Assembly: GCA_023390395.1 (NCBI GenBank)
Contig: JAEWCY010000036.1
Span: forward strand, 36,215-100,214
Direction: 5' to 3'
Length of the DNA stretch: 64,000 nucleotides
Source: Pseudomonadota bacterium
GTDB taxonomy: Bacteria; Desulfobacterota; Desulfovibrionia; Desulfovibrionales; Desulfovibrionaceae
Shown: piece by piece, positions 16,463 to 23,770 of the stretch
Layout of the letters: the number at the start of each line of letters is the position of its first letter
Position numbering within the stretch: the first letter of the stretch is position 1
Translations under genes and position numbers: made by a program
The notes under the pieces: generated by a model
The model's input: only the letters and a program-made list of their open reading frames with translations
Database searches by the model: none
Told to the model about the DNA's origin: nothing

Positions 16463-16728
16463 GCCTTTCCTCCCGAGAATTTCTCCACCTCCATTGCGCC
16501 GGGTAGGTGCAAGACATCCGACTGCAACGGTGCGGCCTTCTCAATTGACGAGATGCGATCCGTCAAATCCGAAACCCGTTCTTCAAGTGTCTTCTTGGCT
16601 TCGAGTTCGCGCGGACTCCCGACATGGAAAGCGCGCACCTCTCCGGTGGGAATCAAGTCCAGGAATTTTGGCAACGCGTCTTCAATGGGTTCGATGGGTC
16701 CAAACGTGCCGTCACGAAATTCAAGCAT
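16459..16728 (-). CDS. Phage hypothetical protein (89 aa)
   Basis: An N-terminal beta segment is followed by a helix with heptad character (EAKKTLEERVSDLTDRISSIEK), suggesting oligomerisation. AAAGGAGAAC precedes the ATG. ATGA overlap with the zinc-ribbon gene. No family recognised. Confidence 0.55.
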   Translation of the reverse strand: MLEFRDGTFGPIEPIEDALPKFLDLIPTGEVRAFHVGSPRELEAKKTLEERVSDLTDRISSIEKAAPLQSDVLHLPGAMEVEKFSGGKA

Positions 16729-16746
16729 GGTGTTCTCCTTTCGGCT

Positions 16747-16862
16747 CCCACCGAGACCGTGAGTCGCTAGACGCGGGCGGCTGCCAGATGGACGTCGATC
16801 GACCGCCGTAGATGCTCGCCCCGAAGGGAATATCCATCAGCTACTCTCACGGCCTCGGTGGG
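16747..16862. repeat. 17-bp inverted repeat around a short leader
   Basis: CCCACCGAGACCGTGAG (16747-16763) and its near-perfect complement (16846-16862, one mismatch) enclose 82 bp with no convincing gene. A second hairpin (CCGGCCC/GGGCCGG) follows at about 16867-16890. Together they form a structured spacer between two early genes and could be a terminator, attenuator or processed leader. Confidence 0.5.
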
Positions 16863-16895
16863 AACCCGGCCCCTCGCGGGACTGGGCCGGGGGAG

Positions 16896-17270
16896 TTAGG
16901 CTATCTTTCTGAAATAAACCGACTCCGAATAAAACCCGTTTGACTCTCCATACCATCTGATGGTGACGCTACCCTTGACGGTTGAGAGTTTATAGAACGT
17001 CCAGGTAAAACTGTCCTGAAATTCGCCCGCATTATACCCCGGGGGGTTTTTGTCGCTCGATACCTCTTCGGCTACAAGTATCTGATACCCAAGGATACTC
17101 CATAGATCCCCGCTAATGTCCTCAACCAAGACAGATTCACAACAGTCTTGTTCATGGTACAGCTCAAAGACTTCGCCCTGATCCGTCATGAAACGCATGG
17201 AATCATCACCCACTCCGCCCTCGATCTTAGTAAGCGTCTTCCCGAGCAACACGCTGAATTCAACATCCAT
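16896..17270 (-). CDS. DUF7448-like phage protein (124 aa)
   Basis: It contains the recognisable core YHEQDCCESVLVEDI, then LVAEEVSS and FTWTFYKLST with IRWYGESNGFYSE, which I recall as the DUF7448 pattern common in phages. It is a beta-rich protein with a conserved Cys pair. Function unknown. Base composition is AT-richer than its neighbours. Confidence 0.65.
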   Translation of the reverse strand: MDVEFSVLLGKTLTKIEGGVGDDSMRFMTDQGEVFELYHEQDCCESVLVEDISGDLWSILGYQILVAEEVSSDKNPPGYNAGEFQDSFTWTFYKLSTVKGSVTIRWYGESNGFYSESVYFRKIA

Positions 17271-17484
17271 GGCGCTCTCCTCGTATTTTTTGAACCTTTG
17301 AGGCCTTCACATCCCCAGCCCCCACGCACCGGATCACGATCTCCCCGTCCACCGTCCGCGCCTCGCCCATCGTCCAAGTCAGCAGTCGGCCGCCGGTTGT
17401 GCGGTCTGGGACGGAGACGCGGGAGCCTGGCGAGGGAAAGATGGGAAGGACGGTTTGACCGCATGGAAACATAACTATCTCCAT
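17260..17484 (-). CDS. Phage hypothetical protein (74 aa)
   Basis: Beta-rich small protein overlapping DUF7448-like gene by 11 bp and the small membrane protein upstream by 10 bp. The start could also be the ATG at 17499. No motif was recognised. Confidence 0.45.
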   Translation of the reverse strand: MEIVMFPCGQTVLPIFPSPGSRVSVPDRTTGGRLLTWTMGEARTVDGEIVIRCVGAGDVKASKVQKIRGERHGC

Positions 17485-17684
17485 ATCCACGCGGCGCATA
17501 CAGCAACACCCACCACCATAGGGAATATTCTACCTATGCGCTGTCCATGGACAATGTCGGATACGGCATCCAATCTACCCGCTTGTGTAGTGCTCTGCCA
17601 AATTGAAACCGCGCAACGACCTATTGCTTGCAGTCCAAAAACGATAAGGCCAATCCATGCAATAGTATTGAAAAATGATTCCAT
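17475..17684 (-). CDS. Two-helix membrane protein (69 aa)
   Basis: A textbook AAAGGAG precedes the ATG at 17684. Two hydrophobic spans lie near residues 8-22 and 52-67. It is in the leftward early operon. A holin-like shape is possible, but it is far from any lysis genes, so no function is assigned. Confidence 0.55.
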   Translation of the reverse strand: MESFFNTIAWIGLIVFGLQAIGRCAVSIWQSTTQAGRLDAVSDIVHGQRIGRIFPMVVGVAVCAAWIWR

Positions 17685-17760
17685 ATCTACTCCTTTATTT
17701 TGGCTCGGCTCCCGGCCACGCTCCCTGTCGCGGCCGGTGCCAGGCCACCCCCTAGCGGGG

Positions 17761-18036
17761 CTATTTAACAGGTTGTAGCGCCGACACGCGCGGCCAATAC
17801 AACTTATCCTTGGCCTTGGTTCTGCTGGGGACGCGGACGATGTAGGACTCATGGTCGCGGCCCATGCCTGGATTCTTCATGGCGTTTAGACTGCACGCTG
17901 GGAAATCTTCTTTCAGTAAGTCAGGGGAAGGGCTTTTTCCCTCAGGGATAACAAGTGCTATTTCTCCAATTTTCAACCCTCTCCAGCCGGACGACTGCGA
18001 CCACCACTCGACTTTATCTCCTAACTTGAATTGCAT
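17761..18036 (-). CDS. Phage hypothetical protein (91 aa)
   Basis: GGAGGGAG ribosome binding site. The N-terminus (FKLGDKVEWWSQ) resembles a small SH3/KOW-like barrel entry, and the rest is beta and basic. It overlaps the 51-residue gene upstream by 23 bp. Function unknown. Confidence 0.5.
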   Translation of the reverse strand: MQFKLGDKVEWWSQSSGWRGLKIGEIALVIPEGKSPSPDLLKEDFPACSLNAMKNPGMGRDHESYIVRVPSRTKAKDKLYWPRVSALQPVK

Positions 18037-18169
18037 TCTTTTCTCCCTCCGCTATTCGCAGTTGCCGCAACGCCCGCGCTCTCCACGGCCACGGCGCGGC
18101 AGTCTCTTCCAGGGCCTTTACGCGCCGCCGCGCTCGGTTGATGGCAACGGTGCGTTTGCGCTCGTGCAT
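18014..18169 (-). CDS. Basic phage mini-protein (51 aa)
   Basis: AAGGAGTCCAC precedes the ATG at 18169, a strong site. The protein is an Arg-rich helix (INRARRRVKALEE) with a second helix, a likely nucleic-acid or protein binder. It overlaps both neighbours. Confidence 0.5.
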   Translation of the reverse strand: MHERKRTVAINRARRRVKALEETAAPWPWRARALRQLRIAEGEKNAIQVRR

Positions 18170-18255
18170 GTGGACTCCTTGCGTTTGGCTGCATGTTCCC
18201 GCCGCGCCCGCTCCACGATCTCCAGGAGGGCGGCTACGGCGTCGGGGATGGTCAT
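18118..18255 (-). CDS. Phage mini-protein (45 aa) coupled to recT
   Basis: The ATG overlaps the recT stop (ATGA). It begins with an amphipathic helix (MTIPDAVAALLEIVERARRE) and has a disordered tail. The overlap supports translational coupling, but a 52-bp overlap with the downstream gene lowers confidence. Confidence 0.4.
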   Translation of the reverse strand: MTIPDAVAALLEIVERARREHAAKRKESTCTSANAPLPSTERGGA

Positions 18256-19211
18256 TTCCACGACGGACATTCCGCCCGGTCCTTGCAGGAGTCGCAGACG
18301 GTGGCCAGGACCTGCATGGGTTCTTGCGTGTCCTCGTGCAGGCGGTTTGGACAGGGGCGGCTTTGGGGATCATGGGAGGATTGGGAGTCTTGGGGCCGAT
18401 CCTGGTCGAATACCTTGGCGTTGAGGTCGGCAGCCGCCCCGGGCTGCACGTCAATGATATGCGCGAGGCCCTGCGGCACGCCGGCTTCGGCGTACTCGTC
18501 CAGGGCGGCGGCGCGCTGAAGGTCCGGGGACATGGGCAAGCGGCTGGCAAGGCGGCGCACAGCCGTTTTGCAGCACATGGCGATAAACCCGGGGCCGTCT
18601 TCGTCACCCCTGGTGTCATTCCACGGTGAATCGCTTTTTTTCGCCCCAGGGGCCTTCGCTTTGGTGCGGAGGCATGCTTCCCTGGTCAGAACCTCGAAAT
18701 CGAGAAGTTCCCCGCGATGAAACGCCACGGCATAGACGTGGGAAAGTTGCTTGCCGCGTCCGTTTTCTGCCGGCCGATGTTCCAGGGTTTGCTTGGCCCC
18801 GTAGCAGTATTCAAAGGTGTCCCCGGGGAAAACGGCGTGGGCCGGGAAACTGGTGACGTGGCCGGACCTGTAAGCGAGTTCTCGGAACCCTTTGTAGCCG
18901 ATGACCAGTTGGGCGTCCTTGCCGCCGGTATGCTTGTTGTTGAAGGGGAGAAGATGCGCCTGTCCAAGTGGACCGCCGATCTCCAGGCCAAGCATGGACG
19001 CCTCGATGACGGCGTTCGCCAAGGAGACGGGAGAACACATTCCGAGGTCCCTGTTCCGGCTGATCACCGAGAAGGCGATGCGCGCCATGCGCTCAGGCGT
19101 CAGGTGCTTGGGGATGACGGTCTTGATGACCGGCCAGTTGTCTGTGAACAGCTGCGCCAGGGGGCTTCTTTTCTTCTCTTCGGTCTTCGCGGGGGATGTC
19201 GTCTCACTCAT
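18252..19211 (-). CDS. recT: RecT-family single-strand annealing protein
   Basis: A 319-residue RecT homologue. The core carries the family segments ARIAFSVISRN, SLANAVIEASMLGLEIG, QLVIGYKGFRELAYRSG and the C-terminal CCKTAVRRLASRLPMS. RecT anneals complementary strands after resection by its partner exonuclease, which is the gene just upstream (overlap of 4 bp). Start at 19211 with AAGGAGCGG. Unusually, the protein ends with a Cys-rich tail (CDSCKDRAEC) after a disordered linker, suggesting an added metal-binding module. Confidence 0.88.
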   Translation of the reverse strand: MSETTSPAKTEEKKRSPLAQLFTDNWPVIKTVIPKHLTPERMARIAFSVISRNRDLGMCSPVSLANAVIEASMLGLEIGGPLGQAHLLPFNNKHTGGKDAQLVIGYKGFRELAYRSGHVTSFPAHAVFPGDTFEYCYGAKQTLEHRPAENGRGKQLSHVYAVAFHRGELLDFEVLTREACLRTKAKAPGAKKSDSPWNDTRGDEDGPGFIAMCCKTAVRRLASRLPMSPDLQRAAALDEYAEAGVPQGLAHIIDVQPGAAADLNAKVFDQDRPQDSQSSHDPQSRPCPNRLHEDTQEPMQVLATVCDSCKDRAECPSWK

Positions 19212-20062
19212 AAAACCGCTCCTTGTGTGGCCCATCCCGGCAGGGACAGGACTTGGATCGTTTCTGGATATGCCGGCCACTGGTGCGAAATTTTGCATTC
19301 GGCCAGGGTCATGAGGTTGCGTTGGTAGATAGCCCGCCCGAGCTCCACGTCCATCGGGGCCAGGGAGTAGACGGCCACGGCGTAGGGAGGGGCCTTTTCG
19401 ACGCAGACGAAAACGAACCCGGCCGGGCTTTCTCCGGTAACAGCCTCGACGCCATCGGAGTAAAAAGCAGCCTGCACGTGATAACGGTAGTTGGCGCAGG
19501 ATTTGGCGAATGCGCTCCCCGCGTCCTCCGTCGTCTTGAGGTCCACCAGAATCCCGTCATCGCGTCGGTAATCCGGCCGGCAACGGCAGAGCTCGCCGCT
19601 CGTCTGGTCGAACCACCAGCCAGAGGCTTCGGCTACGCCTCGAGCGAAAAGGAGACGGCGAGCAGCAGGATGAGTATAAACGGCGTCGCGCATGCGCCTG
19701 ATCTGTTCGGCCTCGTCGGCGGTCACGATCTGGCTGCCCATGGCTTGACGTTCGAAATATGCCCACGCCGCCTTGCCGTCCTTGGTCCTCCTGTCGCAGT
19801 CCGGGGAGATGGCCAGGGCTAGGGAATCAGGCTCGAGGATGGCGGAATGGATCATCCTGCCCAGGCGGAGCGCTGGCGTCTCTTTGCGCTCCTCGCGCAG
19901 GTACGCGAGATAATGCGCCGGGCTCCTCGCCAGTCGGTCCAGACCGCTTTTGCTCACGCCAGGGGCCGCGTGGTAGTCCTCGTTGCTCACGCCCTGGACA
20001 AGCCCGAGGCGCACGAGGTCGGAACCGAAGGACGGCAGGGGGCCGCCGGGCCAGACACTCAT
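19208..20062 (-). CDS. PD-(D/E)XK exonuclease (RecE C-terminal-like)
   Basis: About 284 residues. The nuclease core is visible: an N-terminal DYHAAPGVSKSGLDRLARSPAHYL helix pair typical of RecE C-terminal domains, then CRPDYRR followed by GILVDLKTTEDA, which supplies the Asp and Asp-x-Lys catalytic residues. It would resect double-strand ends 5' to 3' to feed RecT. The start at 20062 overlaps the upstream stop by ATGA. The full RecE is much longer; only the catalytic domain is present, as in most phages. Confidence 0.82.
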   Translation of the reverse strand: MSVWPGGPLPSFGSDLVRLGLVQGVSNEDYHAAPGVSKSGLDRLARSPAHYLAYLREERKETPALRLGRMIHSAILEPDSLALAISPDCDRRTKDGKAAWAYFERQAMGSQIVTADEAEQIRRMRDAVYTHPAARRLLFARGVAEASGWWFDQTSGELCRCRPDYRRDDGILVDLKTTEDAGSAFAKSCANYRYHVQAAFYSDGVEAVTGESPAGFVFVCVEKAPPYAVAVYSLAPMDVELGRAIYQRNLMTLAECKISHQWPAYPETIQVLSLPGWATQGAVL

Positions 20063-20286
20063 ATCGCCTGCTCCCTGGCCGCCCACGCGCGGTTGTCCAT
20101 GTGCAGCCGCTGCCTCGACTCCGCGCCGAGCAATATCGATCGCATCTCATCGTCTCGGCCTTCGGCCGCCAGCCGGCTAAACCGGGCCTGCTCTGCGGCG
20201 TCCTCGGGGCGCATGAGGCCGCGCAGGATGAGGGCAGTTTGTAGGGTGGTATGACACGGGGAGACTCGGAGAGGGATGGTGGTCAT
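20059..20286 (-). CDS. Phage hypothetical protein (75 aa)
   Basis: GGGAGGAATTC before the ATG. Helical, charged sequence (EDAAEQARFSRLAAEGRDDEM). Coupled to the nuclease by a 4-bp overlap. No family recognised. Confidence 0.55.
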   Translation of the reverse strand: MTTIPLRVSPCHTTLQTALILRGLMRPEDAAEQARFSRLAAEGRDDEMRSILLGAESRQRLHMDNRAWAAREQAI

Positions 20287-20576
20287 GAATTCCTCCCGGC
20301 CAAGCATCGCCATGCCGCTTCCCACATGCGACTATTCATGGCGCATCCATTGTGGCGTTCATCCATGGCCGCAAGGATGGCCATGTCTAGCGTTGCATAT
20401 GAAGAGTGCGTGTCCTTTCCGTTGACATACGGATGGAATGATACAACAGAGTTATTACCATAAACGTATTCTACAATAGAATATGGTCCTATTTCATGGA
20501 CAACCGGGGCACCACCCCAAGACCATTTTTTTTCTTTTCCTTGTATTGTTACCGTTGGCCCTAAATATGTTCCCAT
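20283..20576 (-). CDS. Phage hypothetical protein (97 aa), low GC
   Basis: Beta-rich N-terminus (VTIQGKEKKWSWGG) and a C-terminal helix (LDMAILAAMDERHN). Its codon use is much AT-richer than the rest of the window, suggesting recent acquisition by the phage. ATGA overlap with the next gene. Confidence 0.55.
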   Translation of the reverse strand: MGTYLGPTVTIQGKEKKWSWGGAPVVHEIGPYSIVEYVYGNNSVVSFHPYVNGKDTHSSYATLDMAILAAMDERHNGCAMNSRMWEAAWRCLAGRNS

Positions 20577-20577
20577 T

Positions 20578-20817
20578 TTACCCCCATATCCTCGCCGGCA
20601 CGCTCTTGTTGATCCGTTCCATGTCCTGCCACGCCGCTTCCGCCTCGGCCGCCGTCTCCTCGCTATCGTGGTAGTTTTTGCACCATGCCGACGCGGGGAC
20701 CTTCATGGACGCGCCTTCCAGGTGGAGCGTCTGAATCAATGCCTCGGTGATGACGCTGCACTCGCCCTTGTAGTAGGCGTAGCAGCCTGCGCAACACTGT
20801 CCTTGCTGACGGTCCAT
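20578..20817 (-). CDS. Cys-rich phage protein (79 aa)
   Basis: N-terminal CCAGCYAYYKGEC is followed by a helix and a second Cys at about residue 44. It may bind metal. Preceded by GGGAGGTAGGG, within the end of the upstream small membrane gene. No family recognised. Confidence 0.5.
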   Translation of the reverse strand: MDRQQGQCCAGCYAYYKGECSVITEALIQTLHLEGASMKVPASAWCKNYHDSEETAAEAEAAWQDMERINKSVPARIWG

Positions 20818-20821
20818 AGCC

Positions 20822-20998
20822 CTACCTCCCCACCAGAATCCTGGCGGCCTGCATGATCGAACGGTGTTCGTCGGTCGGGTGATAGTTGAGGGCGTCCGCC
20901 ACCATCCACAGGCCGACAATGATGCACGTGGCCAGGAAAAATCCGGCGGCGGCGGTCAGGTAGTCTCGCCCAGTTGGGAGGGTGTGGCGGTGAGGCAT
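20822..20998 (-). CDS. Single-TM phage mini-protein (58 aa)
   Basis: A strong AAGGAGGACGC precedes the ATG at 20998. One hydrophobic helix (residues about 14-34) is followed by a soluble tail. It ends 4 bp before the next start. Function unknown. Confidence 0.5.
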   Translation of the reverse strand: MPHRHTLPTGRDYLTAAAGFFLATCIIVGLWMVADALNYHPTDEHRSIMQAARILVGR

Positions 20999-21191
20999 GC
21001 GTCCTCCTTGGGTTTGCCGGGGCGAGGCTTTTGCCGTTTCGCCTGGCCCCGGCGTTTATGTGGTCGTTGCGCACGGTGCGCGTCGGTTGGCTTCTCCATT
21101 TTGGGGCCGCCGCCATTGGGGAGGAGCGACGGCCCCGGTTGTCGTGGAGGCTAGGGAGCCGTACCGCCGGCCGGTCCGGCGGCGCGGAAAT

Positions 21192-21650
21192 TTAGTCGGC
21201 TTCGAACTCGCCGCACTTTTCGACGTCATTTCGGTACTCGGGGAACAGATTGCAGACGGCCATCTGGCGCAGGTACTCCACGGCCTCGCGCACACCGCCT
21301 GAGCATCCCGAGACATCCACGCGTGTGGCGTGGAACAGCAGTTGCGAGACGAGACGATCGTCCGCTTTGACGTATTTGGATTTGCAGCAGAGCGGCCAAC
21401 AGGAAAAATCGAGGTCCGCGCCCCGGAGGTCCGCGTCCTGGAGGTTCGCGTCCTGGAGGTACGCGCCCTGGAGGTACGCGTCCTGGAGGTACGCGCCCTG
21501 GAGGTCCGCGCCCTGGAGGTCCGCGAGCTCCTTAATGGCCACTTTCACGGCCAAGCCGAGCTTGATCGATATCGGCGAGTCCTCGGCACAGTCGATTTCG
21601 GCCGAGAACTGCACGTTGCCGCTGAATCTGTTCAGGATGTCAAATTTCAC
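21192..21650 (-). CDS. Pentapeptide-repeat phage protein (152 aa)
   Basis: The GTG at 21650 follows GGGGGATACG. The N-terminal 50 residues form a small beta/alpha domain (SAEIDCAEDSPISIKLGLAVKVA). Then come about eight A(D/N/Y)LQ(G/D) repeats forming a short right-handed beta helix, and a C-terminal helical domain (AVEYLRQMAVCNLFPEYRND). Pentapeptide proteins often mimic DNA or act as spacers. The repeats are encoded by a 15-bp DNA tandem array at about 21415-21535, so repeat number could vary by slippage. Confidence 0.75.
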   Translation of the reverse strand: MKFDILNRFSGNVQFSAEIDCAEDSPISIKLGLAVKVAIKELADLQGADLQGAYLQDAYLQGAYLQDANLQDADLRGADLDFSCWPLCCKSKYVKADDRLVSQLLFHATRVDVSGCSGGVREAVEYLRQMAVCNLFPEYRNDVEKCGEFEAD

Positions 21651-21833
21651 CGTATCCCCCGTGTTACTTTCTTCCTCGGTCAGGCCCCACGCTCTACGCG
21701 AGGCCAGTCCCGGGGGCGTCCGGAGACGCCCCGGATGATGGCTTCCCCGGCCATCTCGGGGCCCCTGCGCTCGCTGGTCCACGCGGTTGTGCGCTCGCTC
21801 TCGCTGCGTAGGGGGCCAAGTTGTCAAAGACCC

Positions 21834-21858
21834 AACTTGTAAGGATTCCTTACAAGTT
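21834..21858. promoter_or_regulatory. Perfect 11-bp palindrome, operator candidate
   Basis: AACTTGTAAGG-ATT-CCTTACAAGTT is a perfect inverted repeat. Related half-sites (CAAGTTGTCAAAG, GAGTTGTTAAGG) flank it. A minus-strand TTGACA lies at 21822-21827. It sits upstream of the pentapeptide gene and the rest of the leftward operon, a suitable place for an operator or a replication-type site. Confidence 0.55.
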
Positions 21859-22126
21859 CGAGTTGTTAAGGATTATTGAATAACTGCCCCTGCCGCCTGA
21901 TGCCTTGCTTCCCAACCCCTGCATTGTTCCGGCAATGCCGTGGATTCTCACCTTTCGGTCCCCATCGCTGGGCTTATCCTTCAGGGCTGGTCGGCTATCG
22001 TCTCTCAACCGTCCCGCCTCACCTACTGCCCGGCCCGGCGCTGCCGGTGTGGGCGTTGGTGGTGCGTGGCGTTAAAGCTCCGTCGCTTCATCGGTAGCCC
22101 GAGCGGGCCACCTAAAAGGGAGGGAA
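21859..22126. other. Gene-free GC-rich region with hairpins
   Basis: No protein gene is convincing on either strand. Hairpins include GGTAGCCC/GGGCCACC (about 22094-22113) and GCATTG/CAATGC. The minus strand has the look of a folded RNA (runs such as GGGACCGAAAGGTGAGAATCC). It could be a leader, a phage small RNA or an origin. Confidence 0.35.
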
Positions 22127-22840
22127 CTAGGCGTACTGCGCGATAAAAGCTTGCAGCGAGTTGGCGACGTCGCACACATTGGCGACGATGGCCGAGTGGC
22201 CCAAACTGCGCTTCTTTTCGATGGACTTGGCTTCCAGGTCTTCCAGGAAGGCCATATGCGTCATGCTGCTGGTAGGAAGGATTGGCCGCGTGCTGGCCTT
22301 CTTCGGCAATCCATTTTCGGAGCGGATTTGCTTGGCGGTCTTGCCGGTCACGGCGATATTGTTGATGTCAGCCACGAGGGCGAAGGTCTTGCCCTCGCCG
22401 CCATGGGAAGCGATGACGCCATTCAAGGCTTTGTTCGTCTGCTTGTTGCGGGCGCGGGCTTCGATGCGCTTGAGGTCTTCGGCGTTTTCGGTGCGGTCGA
22501 TGACGGACTCGGCCAGGGCCGGATCGGCTTCCTGGAACCGGCGGTAGATGTCGTTGACCTGAAGATGCAATTCCGGGGAAAGCCACTTGGCGTAGGCCAG
22601 GGCGATCTGCCAGTGGGCAAAGGTGCCGCCCATGGAGCCTTTTCGTACCTGGAGGTAAAGGGAAGAATCCTGCCCTTTACTCAAAGTGGCCATGAGGTCG
22701 TTGAATTCCTTCGTCGCCAGCCAAACCTTCGGACGGTTTCGGCTCTCTCCTCCAATTGCCTTCCACAGGTCGGTCAGGCTGACCATTTCCTCGCCGGCCT
22801 TAATGGCCTTGCCCATGATCTCAATTTTCGTGATGTCCAT
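22127..22840 (-). CDS. KilA-N domain phage regulatory protein
   Basis: 237 residues. The KilA-N DNA-binding domain spans about residues 8-105, with SLTDLWKAIGG, a KVWLATKEFNDLM segment and FAHWQIALAYAKWLSPELHLQVND. A linker and a second, unrecognised C-terminal domain follow. KilA-N proteins of this size are antirepressors or regulators in temperate phages. It is transcribed leftward from a promoter that contains a candidate repressor operator at 22892-22920, so it is probably under CI control. Confidence 0.8.
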   Translation of the reverse strand: MDITKIEIMGKAIKAGEEMVSLTDLWKAIGGESRNRPKVWLATKEFNDLMATLSKGQDSSLYLQVRKGSMGGTFAHWQIALAYAKWLSPELHLQVNDIYRRFQEADPALAESVIDRTENAEDLKRIEARARNKQTNKALNGVIASHGGEGKTFALVADINNIAVTGKTAKQIRSENGLPKKASTRPILPTSSMTHMAFLEDLEAKSIEKKRSLGHSAIVANVCDVANSLQAFIAQYA

Positions 22841-22891
22841 GTTCCCTCTCCCGGCGGCCGGTCGAACTTTGTGGCCGTCTCGTTGGGAACA

Positions 22892-22920
22892 TGTATTTCA
22901 TAATTTGAAATCTCTGTCTA
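22892..22920 (-). promoter_or_regulatory. Leftward phage promoter with embedded operator
   Basis: On the minus strand, TAGACA (-35, 22915-22920) and AATACA (-10, 22892-22897) are 17 bp apart. The spacer contains the inverted repeat ATTTCA-TAATT-TGAAAT (22895-22911). The same ATTTGAAATC string recurs in the cI/cro spacer, suggesting a shared operator for the repressor. Confidence 0.5.
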
Positions 22921-22951
22921 GCGTTTGGAACATTAAATTCACGGCATGGGC

Positions 22952-22976
22952 AAAAAAAATCCCCGCCGAAGCGGGG
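22952..22976 (-). terminator. Terminator of the repressor gene
   Basis: CCCCGC-TTCG-GCGGGG stem-loop with a UUCG-type tetraloop, followed on the minus strand by ATTTTTTTT. It lies 46 bp after the repressor stop and insulates the KilA-N promoter from it. Confidence 0.85.
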
Positions 22977-23022
22977 AAGGGAAAACTCGTCGGCCTTGGC
23001 GGGTCAGCAGCCCCGGTTGGCC

Positions 23023-23730
23023 TTATGGGACCTCATGTGCCGTCCAGATGACGCGGCCCTCGATCTTGAAATATTCGTCCGTGGCTATGGGCTGCGGGTC
23101 GGTCATACCATCGTCCGAATATAATACGTACTGCTCGTTCTCCCACCGAACCCGTTTAATTTTCAAGCCTTGGTCGTGACTGACGATATATACCTTCCCG
23201 TTGACGAACTCTTTTCGGCTTTCGTCAACCAGGACCACGCTCCCGTCCGGAATGGCTGGCCCCATGCTGTCTCCCATGACCTTGAAAGCCTTCATGTGAG
23301 AGGGGCTTCCTTTTGAATGTATCCACGGGCTGGAGAAAGCCAGATAAGACCGAACCCCGGCTTCCAATATGAGGCTCCCGTTTTTATCTCCCGCCGGTCT
23401 GGCTTCAACATAAGGGACCTTGAAATAATCTGGCTCCTGATGGCCATAACCTGAAGCCTGGAGTGCGGGAATCTGAACATCTCCCGTCCCGCTAGATTCT
23501 CCAACAAAGTCCTTCATCTTCAGCCAGTTGTCCCGCTCAGGGAACCTCGCCCCATTTTTCCAGTTGTAAATTGTTTTCGTGGAAACATCCAACATTTCAG
23601 CCAGTTTCTTCACGCCACCGGCCTTAACTTCTGCCGATTCTACCAACGATTTTAACTCGTTGTCCGTATTTTGGAACTCGCTGTTCATGGGCTTCGGTTC
23701 CCAAATTTCTTGGCTCATGTCAACAAGCAT
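23023..23730 (-). CDS. CI-like repressor, HTH plus S24/LexA peptidase domain
   Basis: 235 residues. An N-terminal HTH (residues about 38-60, GGVKKLAEMLDVSTKTIYNW) precedes a linker and an S24 peptidase-like domain. Ser155 (GDSMGPAI) and Lys192 are 37 residues apart, exactly as in LexA. An Ala-Gly at 113-114 is a possible self-cleavage site. So the repressor could be inactivated by RecA during the SOS response. Start at 23730 with AGGAG; a second ATG is four codons later. It is divergent from cro across about 40 bp. Confidence 0.88.
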   Translation of the reverse strand: MLVDMSQEIWEPKPMNSEFQNTDNELKSLVESAEVKAGGVKKLAEMLDVSTKTIYNWKNGARFPERDNWLKMKDFVGESSGTGDVQIPALQASGYGHQEPDYFKVPYVEARPAGDKNGSLILEAGVRSYLAFSSPWIHSKGSPSHMKAFKVMGDSMGPAIPDGSVVLVDESRKEFVNGKVYIVSHDQGLKIKRVRWENEQYVLYSDDGMTDPQPIATDEYFKIEGRVIWTAHEVP

Positions 23731-23734
23731 GGGA

Positions 23735-23763
23735 TTGACTCCTGTTCCGAAATTTGAAATCAT
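23735..23763 (+). promoter_or_regulatory. Candidate cro promoter giving a leaderless mRNA
   Basis: TTGACT (23735-23740), 17-bp spacer, then AATCAT (23758-23763). The predicted transcript start falls at or next to the cro ATG (23771), and that ATG has no ribosome binding site. The palindrome TGTTC-GCAT-GAACA (about 23764-23777) covers the start codon, so a bound repressor would block initiation. Confidence 0.45.
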
Positions 23764-23770
23764 TGTTCGC

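Noticed and set aside
20956..21099. 47-residue very basic frame in the phage operon
   Set aside because: It has no ribosome binding site and overlaps the better-supported 58-residue membrane protein over 43 bp.
21415..21535. Possible CRISPR array
   Set aside because: The 15-bp units have no spacers and encode pentapeptide repeats.
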